64,000 nt of DNA from Arthrobacter sp. 35W (GCF_000482545.1 NZ_KI519454.1:744001-808000); one strand, 5' to 3'; shown: positions 19,001 to 27,918, counted from the stretch's first letter. Program-made: numbers and translations. Notes: generated by a model from the sequence alone, not told the origin.

Positions 19001-19047
19001 AATGTATGCGGGCCAACATGAGCGGTCAATGCTATTTATGTAAATAG
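19001..19047 (-). promoter_or_regulatory. Promoter and palindromic operator of the sulfatase/ABC cluster
   Basis: Minus-strand -35 TTGACC (19024-19029), 17-bp spacer and -10 TACATT (19001-19006), then six bases to the permease ATG. Just upstream of the -35 is a perfect inverted repeat CTATTTA-TG-TAAATAG (19032-19047) in unusually AT-rich sequence, with a weaker outer pair ATGCTA/TAGCAT. Its position fits an activator or repressor site; the regulator is unknown. Confidence 0.65.
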
Positions 19048-19055
19048 ACTTAGCA

Positions 19056-19193
19056 TTACTGAAAATGATGATTTATGACGCGGATCACGCGCCTGGGCGC
19101 AATGTCCCCGGCCGGGCTTGTGCGCAGGATGTGCCAGGCGAACCACAGCAGCCAGAGCGTAAACAGTATGTAGCCGGCGAGGTTCGGCTGGAC
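19056..19193 (-). other. In-frame coding-like extension after the amber stop of the ABC membrane gene
   Basis: Forty-five sense codons follow in the same frame after the TAG at 19194-19196 and end at a TAA. They encode VQPNLAGYILFTLWLLWF..., one hydrophobic segment and an RTSPAGDIAPRRVIRVI tail. Most third positions are G or C, as in real genes here. There is no ATG, GTG or TTG near its beginning. It is either the true C-terminus of the upstream gene cut by a nonsense change, a readthrough extension, or a degraded small membrane gene. Confidence 0.4.
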
Positions 19194-20867
19194 CTACTGT
19201 GCTGTTGAACGGACTCGGCGCCGCAGCCGCGTCCCCCACAGAACGGCCAGCAGGCTGAGTCCCAGCTGGATCAGATAGGCCTGCCACGGCACGCCTCCGG
19301 AGAGCAGACAGAGCAGCACCGGCAGCAGGGTGATGACTGTCAGGTCGGGGCCAACGAAAAAGCTGCGGGCAGCGCCCACCGGGACGGGCCCCGCGGCGGT
19401 GGCGACGGCGGGCATGGTCCAGTCGGGCGCGGGCCGGAACGCGGCCCGGACGGTTGCCGCGCCCAATCCGGGGCCGGCCAGCAGCGCCAGCAGGGTCAGG
19501 GCCGGCGATCCGGTGTCCAGCAGATCCAGCAGCGTGAAGGCGATCCCCATCCACAGCACCATGCCGGCCGCGGGCACCAGCCAATGGATCCGGCGCACGC
19601 TGCGTTCGGACAGGGGCAGGAGCGCGTCCACACTGGGGTTGCCTGCGGCGAACCGTGCGGTGGATCCGAAGGACACCACCGCCGCATGGGCGCAGAAGAG
19701 GAGAGCCGTCGCCAGTACTGCGGTGGCGGCCCCGGGCTCTCCGGAGGCCCCCGCCACGGCGGGCAGTGTTGCCGCCAGGGTTCCGGGCAGTGTCGCGAGC
19801 ACCAGTGCGCGCAGCAATCGGCCCGGCTGGCGCAGGGCCAGGACCGCGTGTGTGGCCAGCAGCGTCCGCCGGGCCCGGGCTGCCAGGGATCCGCGCACCG
19901 ATCCGCCCGCCGGGCCATGCCGGAAGAACATCGGCACGGTGATCCACCGGCTGCCCTTCGACTCTCTGGCCGGGCCCAGGGCTCTGGCCAGTTCACCCGT
20001 GTCCATGGTGAGGATGGAACCGCCCACATGCCCCGCCACCATGGCCCCGGCCCGCAGGCTGGCGGTGCTGATCTGCTCAAGCCGGGCATGCACCCAGGCC
20101 AGGGCTGCGCCGGCGGCGGCCACCAGCAGCAGCGGCCACAGATTGCCCTCCGCCACCAGCAGCGGCCAGCCCGTGGGGAGCCACAGCAGCCAGCCGAGGT
20201 CCGCCGCGCCGCCGGCGGAGTTGTAGAGCGCCGCACCCATCACCAGCAACGGAGCGGCGGCTGCCACCAGCGACGCCGCCGGGCGGAGCCAGCCGCCCCG
20301 GCCGGTGGCCTGGGCCCAGCCGGCCAGCGAGTAGAGCAGCATGGAGACGGACACGGCGCACACTGTCGCCAGTGCCGCCCTTCCCGGATCCGGGCTCCCG
20401 CCCAGCCCCAGGGACAGCGGGAGCATGACGGCGGCGGCCGCCGCCGCGGGCCACAGCAGGGAGCGGTAGAAGCCCGGAGCGATGAAGCCATGGCGGCGCA
20501 CGGGCAGGGGAAGCCACCAGGACATTTGGGGGAGCGTCATGGACACGGGCCCGAGGGCCAGTTCCGTGGAGAGCAGGACGGCGGCCAGCGCCAGCAGCAG
20601 GGCGGCCGCGGCCGATTCGGGAGCCAGCAGTGCGGGGCCGGCCTGGGCCGCGGCAATGGCGGCGATGCCAAGCTGCGCACGCAGGCCCGCCACCAGGGCT
20701 CCGGACATCGCAATGAGCACCAGAGCGCCCAGGACATAGGTGTAGACCTCGGAGACGATGTCCATCAGGCCGCCCTCGGTGCGTGCCAGGGAAGCTTTGA
20801 AGGTGTAGCGGCGGATGTCCCGCGCGCTGAGCGCCCCGTCGGGTTCAGCTCCGGAGTTCCGGTTCAT
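19194..20867 (-). CDS. ABC exporter membrane component, DUF6297-like
   Basis: Polytopic membrane protein of about 557 residues with 10-12 hydrophobic segments. It starts seven bases after an ABC ATPase stop. No domain name is certain; size, the ATPase partner and motifs such as SWWLPLPVRRHGFIAPGFYR resemble the actinobacterial DUF6297 permeases of ABC-2-like exporters. The ATG at 20867 (NRNSGAEPDGALSAR) is preferred over the longer frame to 21215, which lies inside the ATPase gene. Substrate unknown. The frame continues for 45 codons past its TAG stop, described separately. Confidence 0.75.
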   Translation of the reverse strand: MNRNSGAEPDGALSARDIRRYTFKASLARTEGGLMDIVSEVYTYVLGALVLIAMSGALVAGLRAQLGIAAIAAAQAGPALLAPESAAAALLLALAAVLLSTELALGPVSMTLPQMSWWLPLPVRRHGFIAPGFYRSLLWPAAAAAAVMLPLSLGLGGSPDPGRAALATVCAVSVSMLLYSLAGWAQATGRGGWLRPAASLVAAAAPLLVMGAALYNSAGGAADLGWLLWLPTGWPLLVAEGNLWPLLLVAAAGAALAWVHARLEQISTASLRAGAMVAGHVGGSILTMDTGELARALGPARESKGSRWITVPMFFRHGPAGGSVRGSLAARARRTLLATHAVLALRQPGRLLRALVLATLPGTLAATLPAVAGASGEPGAATAVLATALLFCAHAAVVSFGSTARFAAGNPSVDALLPLSERSVRRIHWLVPAAGMVLWMGIAFTLLDLLDTGSPALTLLALLAGPGLGAATVRAAFRPAPDWTMPAVATAAGPVPVGAARSFFVGPDLTVITLLPVLLCLLSGGVPWQAYLIQLGLSLLAVLWGTRLRRRVRSTAQ

Positions 20868-20874
20868 GGCCGCC

Positions 20875-21624
20875 CTATCCCGCATGCGGATTGGTCTCCG
20901 AAATGGCCGCTGCTGCCGCGGCGGGGGTGAGGTGGCGGATGTCGTCCCCGATGAACAGGGCCGAGGTGGCAATGGTCCGGACAAAGGCTGGATCGTGGGT
21001 GACCAGCAGCAGGGCCAGCCCGCCGGCCACCTCGCCGCGGAGCCGAGTGGCGAGCCGGCTCCGCATGGCCGTGTCGAGCCGCTGCTCCGGTTCATCGAGC
21101 ACCAGCAGCGACCGCGGGCGGACAAACGCTGCGGCCAGCAGCAGCCGGCGGCGCTGTCCGGAGGAAAGGTTGTGTGGCAGCGAGGAGCGCTCGGCGCTGA
21201 GGCCGAAGAATTCACACTCGGTGTCGATCAGCTCCTCGACCTCGGTGGCACCGTGCCCGGCGGCGACGATCGCCAGATGTTCGGCGACGGTCAGCGAGGG
21301 GAAGAACGCGTCCTCGTCGAACACCTGGGCAACCTCGCGGCGGAAGGCCAGGGAACGGTCATCCACCTCCTGGCCGTGGATCCTGGCGCTGCCCGAGACC
21401 GGCTCCAGCTGCCCGACCACGGTTTTGAGCACCGTGGACTTCCCCGCGCCATTGGGCCCCACCAAGGCCAGCGCGCCGCCGCCGGACAGGGTGAAGTCGA
21501 CGATGCCGCAGACCGGGCTCCGGCCGTATCCGCTGCTCAACTGGTGCGCCTCGACCACGATGGGGGTCGCAGGCGTGGGGGAGTGGCCGGGTTCGGCGGG
21601 TGCGGGGCTGTTCGGCGTATCCAT
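20875..21624 (-). CDS. ABC transporter ATPase, exporter type
   Basis: ATPase of 249 residues with Walker A GPNGAGKST, signature NLSSGQRRRLLLAAA (a slightly degenerate LSGGQ), Walker B SLLVLDEPEQRLDTAMR and switch histidine LLVTHDPAFV. It pairs with the membrane protein encoded directly downstream. The start at the ATG at 21624 follows TAGACT (21633-21638) by eight bases, so the 5' leader is very short or absent. A longer frame to 21702 would begin across this promoter. Confidence 0.88.
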   Translation of the reverse strand: MDTPNSPAPAEPGHSPTPATPIVVEAHQLSSGYGRSPVCGIVDFTLSGGGALALVGPNGAGKSTVLKTVVGQLEPVSGSARIHGQEVDDRSLAFRREVAQVFDEDAFFPSLTVAEHLAIVAAGHGATEVEELIDTECEFFGLSAERSSLPHNLSSGQRRRLLLAAAFVRPRSLLVLDEPEQRLDTAMRSRLATRLRGEVAGGLALLLVTHDPAFVRTIATSALFIGDDIRHLTPAAAAAAISETNPHAG

Positions 21625-21796
21625 TGGGCAGAAGTCTAGGCGCTTCGGCTCAACGTTCACCCTTAACCTGAAGGTAAAGGCTCGCGAGTCTACAGGAGGC
21701 AATGTTCAAAACTTGGCGCCCACGGGCGGTAACGTAGTGGGCAGGGCCGTATCTGGCGGCCAGGGCCCTGTACATCCGGGCATCAGAGGCGAAAGT

Positions 21797-22708
21797 GTGG
21801 ATCAATACGTGAGCAACGAACAGAGTTCAACAACTCTGGCAGGGGTCGAAGTTGACTTCGACGACGTCGTCATGGGCCCCACCGGGCGTCCGCTGACGGA
21901 ATTCCCCGAGCCTCCCGTACTGACATCTCACGGCCCCGCGCGCGTGATTGCCATGGTCAACCAGAAGGGTGGCGTGGGCAAGACCACCTCCACCATCAAC
22001 CTGGGTGCCGCGCTGGCAGAGACCGGCCGCAAGGTGCTGCTGGTGGACTTCGACCCGCAGGGCGCACTGTCCGCGGGTCTGGGCACCAACCCGCATGAGC
22101 TCGACGTGACCGTGTACAACGTGCTGATGGACCGCAAGGTGGACATCCGCGATGCCATCCGCCACACGGACATCGAGAACCTGGACATCCTGCCGGCCAA
22201 CATCGACCTCTCCGCCGCCGAGGTGCAGCTGGTGAACGAGGTGGCCCGCGAGCAGGTTCTGGACCGCGCACTGAAGAAGGTCGAAGACGATTACGACGTC
22301 GTCCTCATCGACTGCCAGCCCTCGCTGGGACTGCTGACCGTCAATGCCCTCACCGCCGCCCACGGCGTCATCATTCCGCTGATCTGCGAATTCTTCGCCC
22401 TTCGCGCCGTGGCCCTGTTGGTGGAGACCATCGAGAAGGTCCAGGACCGCCTGAACCCGCGCCTGCAGGTCGACGGCGTGCTGGCCACCATGTACGACGC
22501 CCGCACCCTGCACAGCCGCGAGGTCATTTCGCGCCTGGTGGAGGCCTTCGGCGACAAGGTCTTCGAGACGGTCATCAAGCGCACCATCAAGTTTGCCGAT
22601 GCCACGGTGGCGGCCGAGCCCATCACCACCTACGCCGGAAACCACCAAGCGGCCGAGTCGTACCGCCGCCTGGCCAAGGAACTGGTTGCTCGTGGCGGAG
22701 CTCCCTGA
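21797..22708 (+). CDS. ParA/Soj-family ATPase upstream of scpAB
   Basis: Deviant Walker-type ATPase of 303 residues: MVNQKGGVGKTTSTINLGAAL (A), LLVDFDPQGALSAGLG (A'), VVLIDCQPSLGLLTVNAL (B). The first 45 residues are a divergent lead-in. It is first in a run with scpA and scpB, so a role in chromosome segregation or SMC loading is reasonable. It lacks a neighbouring parB and is probably not the origin-proximal Soj. The GTG at 21797 has GAGG eight bases upstream; a second GTG at 21809 is possible. Confidence 0.9.
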   Translation: MDQYVSNEQSSTTLAGVEVDFDDVVMGPTGRPLTEFPEPPVLTSHGPARVIAMVNQKGGVGKTTSTINLGAALAETGRKVLLVDFDPQGALSAGLGTNPHELDVTVYNVLMDRKVDIRDAIRHTDIENLDILPANIDLSAAEVQLVNEVAREQVLDRALKKVEDDYDVVLIDCQPSLGLLTVNALTAAHGVIIPLICEFFALRAVALLVETIEKVQDRLNPRLQVDGVLATMYDARTLHSREVISRLVEAFGDKVFETVIKRTIKFADATVAAEPITTYAGNHQAAESYRRLAKELVARGGAP

Positions 22709-23555
22709 GCCACGCGCCACGGGCGGTTTTGAACTCCGGCTGGAGAATTTCACCGGCCCGTTCGACCTGCTGCTGGGTCTGATTGCCAAGCACGAACTGG
22801 ACATCACGGACATTGCCCTGGCGCAGGTGACGGATGACTTCATTTCCTACATCCGTTCCGCCGCGGCCCAGGGCCAGGAGTGGGCGCTGGATGAAGCCAG
22901 CGAATTCCTGGTGCTGGCCGCCACCCTGCTGGACCTGAAAGCCGCACGGCTGCTGCCGCAGGGCGAGGTTGAGGACGAGGCGGATCTGGCCGTGCTGGAG
23001 GCCCGGGACCTGCTCTTTGCCCGCCTGCTGCAGTACAAGGCCTTCAAAGATGTCGCGGCCCTGCTGGGGGAGCAGCTGGCCGACGAGGCCGAACGATTCC
23101 CCCGGATGGTGGGTCTGGAAGCCCACTTTGCCGCGCTGCTGCCGGAATTGGTGTTCAAACACACACCCGAGGCGTTTGCCGCCCTCGCCGCCACCGCCCT
23201 GGCACCCCGCACGGACGCACCGGACGCACCGCCCACCGTGGCCTTGGAGCATCTGCACGCCGCCCCCGTCAGCGTGTCCGAGCAGGCGGGGATCCTTGCC
23301 GCGCTGCTGGCCGGCGGGCGCCACCGCACCTTCGGTGCACTGACCTCCGACGCCGAGTCCATGCTGGTGGTGGTGGCCCGGTTCCTGGCCCTGCTGGAAA
23401 TGTTCCGCGACGGCGTCCTCGCCTTTGACCAGGCGGCGCCGCTGGGGGAATTGACGGTGCGCTGGAGCGCCGGGGCGGTGCACCACGGCAGCTATGTGCT
23501 GGCCGGCGGACTGGAGAGCGAACTGGAAGACATCGAGCAGGAATTGAGCGCATGA
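22692..23555 (+). CDS. scpA: Segregation and condensation protein A
   Basis: Kleisin subunit of the SMC-ScpAB condensin, 287 residues. Seen: FELRLENFTGPFDLLLGLIAKHELDITDIALAQVTDDFI (N-terminal SMC-neck-binding helices), DEASEFLVLAATLLDLKAARLLP, and a C-terminal winged-helix segment GALTSDAESMLVVVARFLALLEM. It overlaps the ParA stop by 17 bases. The GTG at 22692 is preferred; a TTG at 22686 has better Shine-Dalgarno spacing (AAGGA at 22676-22680), and either gives nearly the same protein. Confidence 0.93.
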   Translation: MAELPEPRATGGFELRLENFTGPFDLLLGLIAKHELDITDIALAQVTDDFISYIRSAAAQGQEWALDEASEFLVLAATLLDLKAARLLPQGEVEDEADLAVLEARDLLFARLLQYKAFKDVAALLGEQLADEAERFPRMVGLEAHFAALLPELVFKHTPEAFAALAATALAPRTDAPDAPPTVALEHLHAAPVSVSEQAGILAALLAGGRHRTFGALTSDAESMLVVVARFLALLEMFRDGVLAFDQAAPLGELTVRWSAGAVHHGSYVLAGGLESELEDIEQELSA

Positions 23556-24229
23556 ACACCCCCTCGGAACACCCCGCCGCCGACTCCACTGAGTTGGATT
23601 CGCTGCCCGGCGGAGCGGCCGCGGCCCTGGAGGCGGTGCTCATGGTGGTGGACGAGCCCGTCACCGAAACCCAGCTGGCCGCCGTCGTCGGATTGCCCGT
23701 TGCGGAGGTCGCTTCCCTGCTGGTGGAACTGGCCCGCGAGTACGACGGTTATACTGGAAAGGTCAATGGTGCGCCACAAACCGGATCCCCAGCGTTGGAA
23801 CAACAAACACTGGGACTGCCCACGTCACGGCCGAGAGGCTATGAACTAAGGCAGCTAGCCGGAGGGTGGCGCATCTATTCGCGTGCCGTGTTTGCGCCGA
23901 TCGTGTCGCGTTTTGTGATCGACGGGCAAACGGCACGGTTGACGCAGGCAGCGCTGGAAACTCTGGCGGTGGTTGCGTACCGGCAGCCCGTGACGCGTGC
24001 ACGGGTCTCGGCCATACGTGGTGTCAACGTGGACTCGGTGGTGCGCACACTGTCCCAACGGGGGCTGGTGGAGGACGCCGGAGTGGATCCGGAATCCGGA
24101 GCCACCCTGTACCGGACCACAGGACATTTTTTGGAACGGCTGGGCATTGGCAGCGTGGAGGATCTTCCTCTGCTCTCGCCCCACCTGCCCGGGCTGGATC
24201 GTCTGCACGAGTACGACGACCCAGCATGA
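23552..24229 (+). CDS. scpB: Segregation and condensation protein B
   Basis: Winged-helix partner of ScpA, 225 residues; ATGA overlap with scpA. The core is recognised from AALEAVLMVVDEPVTETQLA, YELRQLAGGWRIYSR, LTQAALETLAVVAYRQPVTRARV and IRGVNVDSVVRTLSQRGLV. Between the two winged helices (about 23746-23838) there is a loop longer than usual, YTGKVNGAPQTGSPALEQQ..., with more A/T-ending codons than the first 200 bases of the gene. The role in chromosome condensation is established for the family. Confidence 0.92.
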   Translation: MNTPSEHPAADSTELDSLPGGAAAALEAVLMVVDEPVTETQLAAVVGLPVAEVASLLVELAREYDGYTGKVNGAPQTGSPALEQQTLGLPTSRPRGYELRQLAGGWRIYSRAVFAPIVSRFVIDGQTARLTQAALETLAVVAYRQPVTRARVSAIRGVNVDSVVRTLSQRGLVEDAGVDPESGATLYRTTGHFLERLGIGSVEDLPLLSPHLPGLDRLHEYDDPA

Positions 24230-24313
24230 TGAATTACAGTGCCGGCACCTCGGTGCTGGACAATGCGGCACCCAACACTCGGGCACCGAACAGCTAGCTT
24301 TAAGGACTTTGAT

Positions 24314-25405
24314 ATGACGCCGTCTCCCCGTTCAGGGAACTCCTCCGGCCAGGACCGGAACCAGCCCCGCGGCGGGCGGCCCAAGGCCTCCGGCTCGGGT
24401 GCACCCCGCTCCGGCTCCAGCTTCGGCGGCTCCGGCTCCGGCGCCCCGAAGGCTCCGGGCTCCCGCTCGGGCTTCCCGAAGGCCGGTTTCAAGCCCGGCA
24501 CCAAGGCCGGCAAGCCCGGCGCCAAGAGCGGCGGCCCCAAGGCCGGCGCCAACAAGGGCGCCAAGGCCTTTGCCGGCGAGCGTTTCGGCCGCAGCCTGGG
24601 CCCGGTCAAGAACCGCCCCACCGAGCAGCTGCGCAAGCGCGTCCCCACCGGCGACGAGGTGGATCTGCACGTGGCCGAGGGCGTGCGCCTGCAGAAGCTC
24701 ATGGCCGCAGCCGGCGTGGCGTCGCGCCGCGTCTGCGAGGATCTGATCCTTGAGGGCCGCGTTGAAGTTGACGGCCAGATCTGCAACCAGCTCGGCCTGC
24801 GCGTGGACCCGGAGACTGTCGAAATCACCGTTGACGGCATGCGTCTGCAGCTCAACGACAACCAGGTCTACATGGTCTTCAACAAGCCCAAGGGCGTTGT
24901 CTCCACCATGGAGGACCCGGACGGCCGCCCCTGCATCAGCGACTTCCTCAAGAAGCGCCAGAGCAACGAGCGCCTCTTCCACGTGGGCCGTCTGGATGCC
25001 GCCACCGAGGGTCTGCTGCTGCTGACCAACGACGGTGAGCTGGCCAACCGCCTCAGCCACCCCAAGTACGAGGTCCCCAAGACCTACCTGGTGCAGGTCC
25101 GCGGCCCGATGGCCCACGGCATCGGCGCCCAGCTCAAGGACGGCGTCGAACTGGAGGACGGCTGGGCACGCCTGGACTCCTTCCGCCTGGTGGACTCCAC
25201 CCCCGGCCACGTCCTCGCCGAGGTCGTGCTGCACTCGGGCAAGAACCGCATTGTGCGCCGCATGTTCGACGCCGTTGGCTACCCCGTGGAGCGCCTGGTG
25301 CGCGTCAAGTTCGGCCCGATCGCCCTCAGCGACCAGCGCCAGGGCAGCATCCGCGTGCTCGGACGCCAGGAAGTCGGCCACCTGCTGGCATCCGTGGGGC
25401 TCTAG
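24314..25405 (+). CDS. rluB: 23S rRNA pseudouridine synthase, RluB/RsuA family
   Basis: Pseudouridine synthase of 363 residues. The first 100 residues are a low-complexity Gly/Ser/Lys/Pro tail typical of actinobacterial RluB. An S4 RNA-binding domain follows (VRLQKLMAAAGVASRRVCEDLI), then the catalytic domain with VFNKPKGVVSTM, active-site Asp in HVGRLDAATEGLLLLTNDG and C-terminal GKNRIVRRMFDAVGYPVERLVRVKFG. The start at 24314 has AAGGA eight bases upstream. It sits between scpB and tyrA in the usual order. Confidence 0.93.
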   Translation: MTPSPRSGNSSGQDRNQPRGGRPKASGSGAPRSGSSFGGSGSGAPKAPGSRSGFPKAGFKPGTKAGKPGAKSGGPKAGANKGAKAFAGERFGRSLGPVKNRPTEQLRKRVPTGDEVDLHVAEGVRLQKLMAAAGVASRRVCEDLILEGRVEVDGQICNQLGLRVDPETVEITVDGMRLQLNDNQVYMVFNKPKGVVSTMEDPDGRPCISDFLKKRQSNERLFHVGRLDAATEGLLLLTNDGELANRLSHPKYEVPKTYLVQVRGPMAHGIGAQLKDGVELEDGWARLDSFRLVDSTPGHVLAEVVLHSGKNRIVRRMFDAVGYPVERLVRVKFGPIALSDQRQGSIRVLGRQEVGHLLASVGL

Positions 25406-25410
25406 GCTTC

Positions 25411-26514
25411 ATGAATCCATCACATGTGAGTGGACCGGTGCTGGTGCTGGGCAGTGGACTGCTCGGCGCCAGCATCGGGATGGGCCTGCGCAGCCGCGGG
25501 GTGGACGTTGTCCTCTCCGATCCATCGCCGTCGGCGCAGGCCGTGGCCGTGGACATTGGTGCCGGCCGCGCCCTTGACGGCGCCGAGGCGCTGGCCCCCG
25601 AGCTCATTGTGGTGGCGGCACCGCCGGACGTCAGCGCCGCCGTCGTTGCCGGCGCGCTGGCGGACTACCCCGACGCCGTCGTGGTGGACATTGCCAGCGT
25701 GAAGGTGTCGATCCTGGCGGAGCTGCGCGCCCTGCTGGGTGCGGACAGCCCGCTGCTGGGCCGCTATGTGGGCACCCACCCGATGGCCGGGCGCGAGCGT
25801 TCGGGCCCGGTGGCAGCGCGCGGCGAGCTGTTCTCCTCCATGCCCTGGGTGCTGTGCCCCTCGCTGGACGCCACCCCGGCGGCCATCAAGGCCGCCCACT
25901 CGCTGGCCATCGATCTGGGCGCCGTGGTGTTCACCTTCACGCCGGAAGAGCACGACGAGGCCGTAGCGCTGGTGTCGCACCTGCCGCAGGTCATGTCCTC
26001 CCTGGTGGCCAGCCGGCTGCAGGAGACGCCCGCACACGCCCTGTCGCTGGCCGGCAACGGCCTGCGCGACGTCACCCGCATCGCCGCCAGCGATCCCTCC
26101 CTGTGGGTGCAGATCCTCGGTGCCAATGCGGACAAGCTGGTCAAGATCATGTACGGCGTCCGCGAGGACCTGGACCGCCTCATCAACACCCTTGAGGCGC
26201 CCACCGCACCCGGTGCGCGCCTGGACCTGGCCCAGCTGATGGCCGAGGGCAACGCCGGCCAGTCCCGGATTCCGGGCAAGCACGGCGGCCCGGCCCAGTC
26301 CTACGCCTGGTTGACGGTGCTGGTGGATGACAGGCCCGGCCAGATCGCGCTGCTGTTGACGGAGATCGGTGAGATCGGCGTCAACGTTGAAGATTTGCGG
26401 TTGGACCACTCGGCCGGCCGCGAGGTGGGAATGGTGGAGCTCTCGGTGCTGCCCTCCCGCCGCGTGGCCCTGGTGGAAGAACTGACGGACCGTGGCTGGA
26501 AGGTCATTTTGTAA
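25411..26514 (+). CDS. tyrA: Prephenate dehydrogenase TyrA with ACT domain
   Basis: NAD(P)-dependent oxidative decarboxylation of prephenate in tyrosine synthesis, 367 residues. N-terminal Rossmann motif VLGSGLLGASIGMGLRSRG, substrate region GTHPMAGRERSGP, helical dimer domain with SLAGNGLRDVTRIAASDPSLWVQIL, and a C-terminal ACT-like domain (AWLTVLVDDRPGQIALLLTEIGEIGVNVEDL) likely for tyrosine feedback. It starts five bases after rluB and its stop overlaps the cmk start (TAATG). Confidence 0.94.
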   Translation: MNPSHVSGPVLVLGSGLLGASIGMGLRSRGVDVVLSDPSPSAQAVAVDIGAGRALDGAEALAPELIVVAAPPDVSAAVVAGALADYPDAVVVDIASVKVSILAELRALLGADSPLLGRYVGTHPMAGRERSGPVAARGELFSSMPWVLCPSLDATPAAIKAAHSLAIDLGAVVFTFTPEEHDEAVALVSHLPQVMSSLVASRLQETPAHALSLAGNGLRDVTRIAASDPSLWVQILGANADKLVKIMYGVREDLDRLINTLEAPTAPGARLDLAQLMAEGNAGQSRIPGKHGGPAQSYAWLTVLVDDRPGQIALLLTEIGEIGVNVEDLRLDHSAGREVGMVELSVLPSRRVALVEELTDRGWKVIL

Positions 26515-27227
26515 TGGAGAACAACATCATCACCCTGCGCCAGGGCAAGCCGCTGGTCATTGCCATTGACGGCCCCTCGGGCTCCGGCAAGTCCAGCGTC
26601 AGCCGCAAGGTGGCCGAACGCCTGGGCCTGTCCTACCTGGACACCGGCGCCATGTACCGGGCCCTGACCTGGCACTGCCTGGACGCCGGCACGGACCTCT
26701 CCGACGCCGTCGCCGTCGAGGCGGCCGCCCGCAACCTGGAGCTGGAGCAGAACTCCCGCCCGGGAACAGAATTTGTCCGCGTGTTCGGCCACGACGTCAC
26801 GGAGGAGATCCGCCGCCCGGAAATCTCCTCCGCCGTCAGCGCCGTGGCCACCACGCTGGGAGCCCGCGCCGAACTGGTGCGCCGCCAGCGTGCCCTGATT
26901 GCCGCCGCCCACCGCCGCATTGTGGTGGAGGGCCGGGACATCACCACTGTGGTGGCGCCCGACGCCGAGGCGCGCCTGCTGCTGACCGCCAGCGAAGAGG
27001 CCCGGATGGCCCGCCGCGGGCTCCAGCTGGGCGGCACGCAGTCCGCCGAGCAGCTGGCCGCCCAGGTGCTCGCCCGCGACGCCAAGGATTCCACAGTGGT
27101 GGAGTTCCAGCGCGCGGCCGACGGCGTGGCCACCGTGGACTCCTCGCACCTGGACTTCAACCAGACAGTCGACGCCGTGCTGGCCGCGGTGCTCGACGCG
27201 ATCTCGCCCCATCCCATCCATGCCTGA
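26514..27227 (+). CDS. cmk: Cytidylate kinase
   Basis: Phosphorylates CMP/dCMP, 237 residues. P-loop IAIDGPSGSGKSSVSRKVAERLG, CMP-binding YLDTGAMYRALTW, RRPEISSAVSAVA and GRDITTVVAPDAEARLLLTAS are as in Cmk. Its ATG shares the last base of the tyrA TAA, and it overlaps the acyltransferase gene downstream by eight bases, so this is one transcription unit. Confidence 0.95.
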   Translation: MENNIITLRQGKPLVIAIDGPSGSGKSSVSRKVAERLGLSYLDTGAMYRALTWHCLDAGTDLSDAVAVEAAARNLELEQNSRPGTEFVRVFGHDVTEEIRRPEISSAVSAVATTLGARAELVRRQRALIAAAHRRIVVEGRDITTVVAPDAEARLLLTASEEARMARRGLQLGGTQSAEQLAAQVLARDAKDSTVVEFQRAADGVATVDSSHLDFNQTVDAVLAAVLDAISPHPIHA

Positions 27228-27918
27228 GGCGGGCGGCCCGAAACACTGGCGCACGCTGTGGAGCCGGCCCCTGGGGCGGTTCCTGGACCACGCCATCTAC
27301 CGGACCTCCGTGGCCGGGCGCGCCCATGTGCCCACCGCCGGGCCGGTCATCTTCGCGGCCAACCACCTCAGCTACCTTGACGGTCCCGTGATGGTGGGGG
27401 CCGCGCCCCGCCACATGCACGTGATGGTCCGCCATGACATGTTCAAGGGGTTCCTCGGCTGGGTGCTCAGGGCCTCCGGCCAGATCCCCGTGGACCGCAG
27501 CGGCGACAGGGCGGCGCTGCAAAACGCCAAGGCTGTCCTGGACCGCGGCGGCTGCGTCGGCATCCTGCCCGAAGGCACCCGGGGGAGCGGGGACGCCGCC
27601 ACCATGAACAACGGGGTGGCCTGGCTGGCCCTGAACTCCGGCGCCGTCGTCGTTCCCGTGGCCATCCTGGGCACACGCACCACCGGCGAACACCGCGACA
27701 CCATTCCCCGCCCGGGCCGACGGTTCCATGTGGACTTCGGCGAGGCCCTGACCATTACCCGCGAGCCCGGCGTGTCCGGCCGTGTTTCAATGGACAGAGC
27801 AGCCGAGCAGATCCGCCTGCGCCTGCAAGCCCATATTGCAGCCGCAACCGAACGCACAGGCCAGCAATTGCCTGCGGCAGACGACCTAAATAATCAGCAT
27901 GAAGGAAAGCAACCATGA
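27220..27918 (+). CDS. plsC: 1-acyl-sn-glycerol-3-phosphate acyltransferase (PlsC family)
   Basis: Membrane-associated acyltransferase of 232 residues for phosphatidic acid synthesis. NHX4D motif NHLSYLD, substrate block [10 protein letters not shown], and VPVAILGT are all present. It lies between cmk and der, a fixed actinobacterial order, and overlaps der by ATGA. A second, more distant PlsC homologue is encoded at 50996-51973. Confidence 0.9.
   Translation: MPEAGGPKHWRTLWSRPLGRFLDHAIYRTSVAGRAHVPTAGPVIFAANHLSYLDGPVMVGAAPRHMHVMVRHDMFKGFLGWVLRASGQIPVDRSGDRAALQNAKAVLDRGGCVGILPEGTRGSGDAATMNNGVAWLALNSGAVVVPVAILGTRTTGEHRDTIPRPGRRFHVDFGEALTITREPGVSGRVSMDRAAEQIRLRLQAHIAAATERTGQQLPAADDLNNQHEGKQP

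Noticed and set aside
21703-21796. Centromere-like (parS) site next to the ParA gene
   Set aside because: No TGTTTCACGTGAAACA-like palindrome is visible in the intergenic stretch.
24399-24640. Separate small gene in the repetitive 5' end of rluB
   Set aside because: It is the Gly/Ser/Lys-rich N-terminal tail of RluB, in frame with the S4 domain and following a good Shine-Dalgarno.
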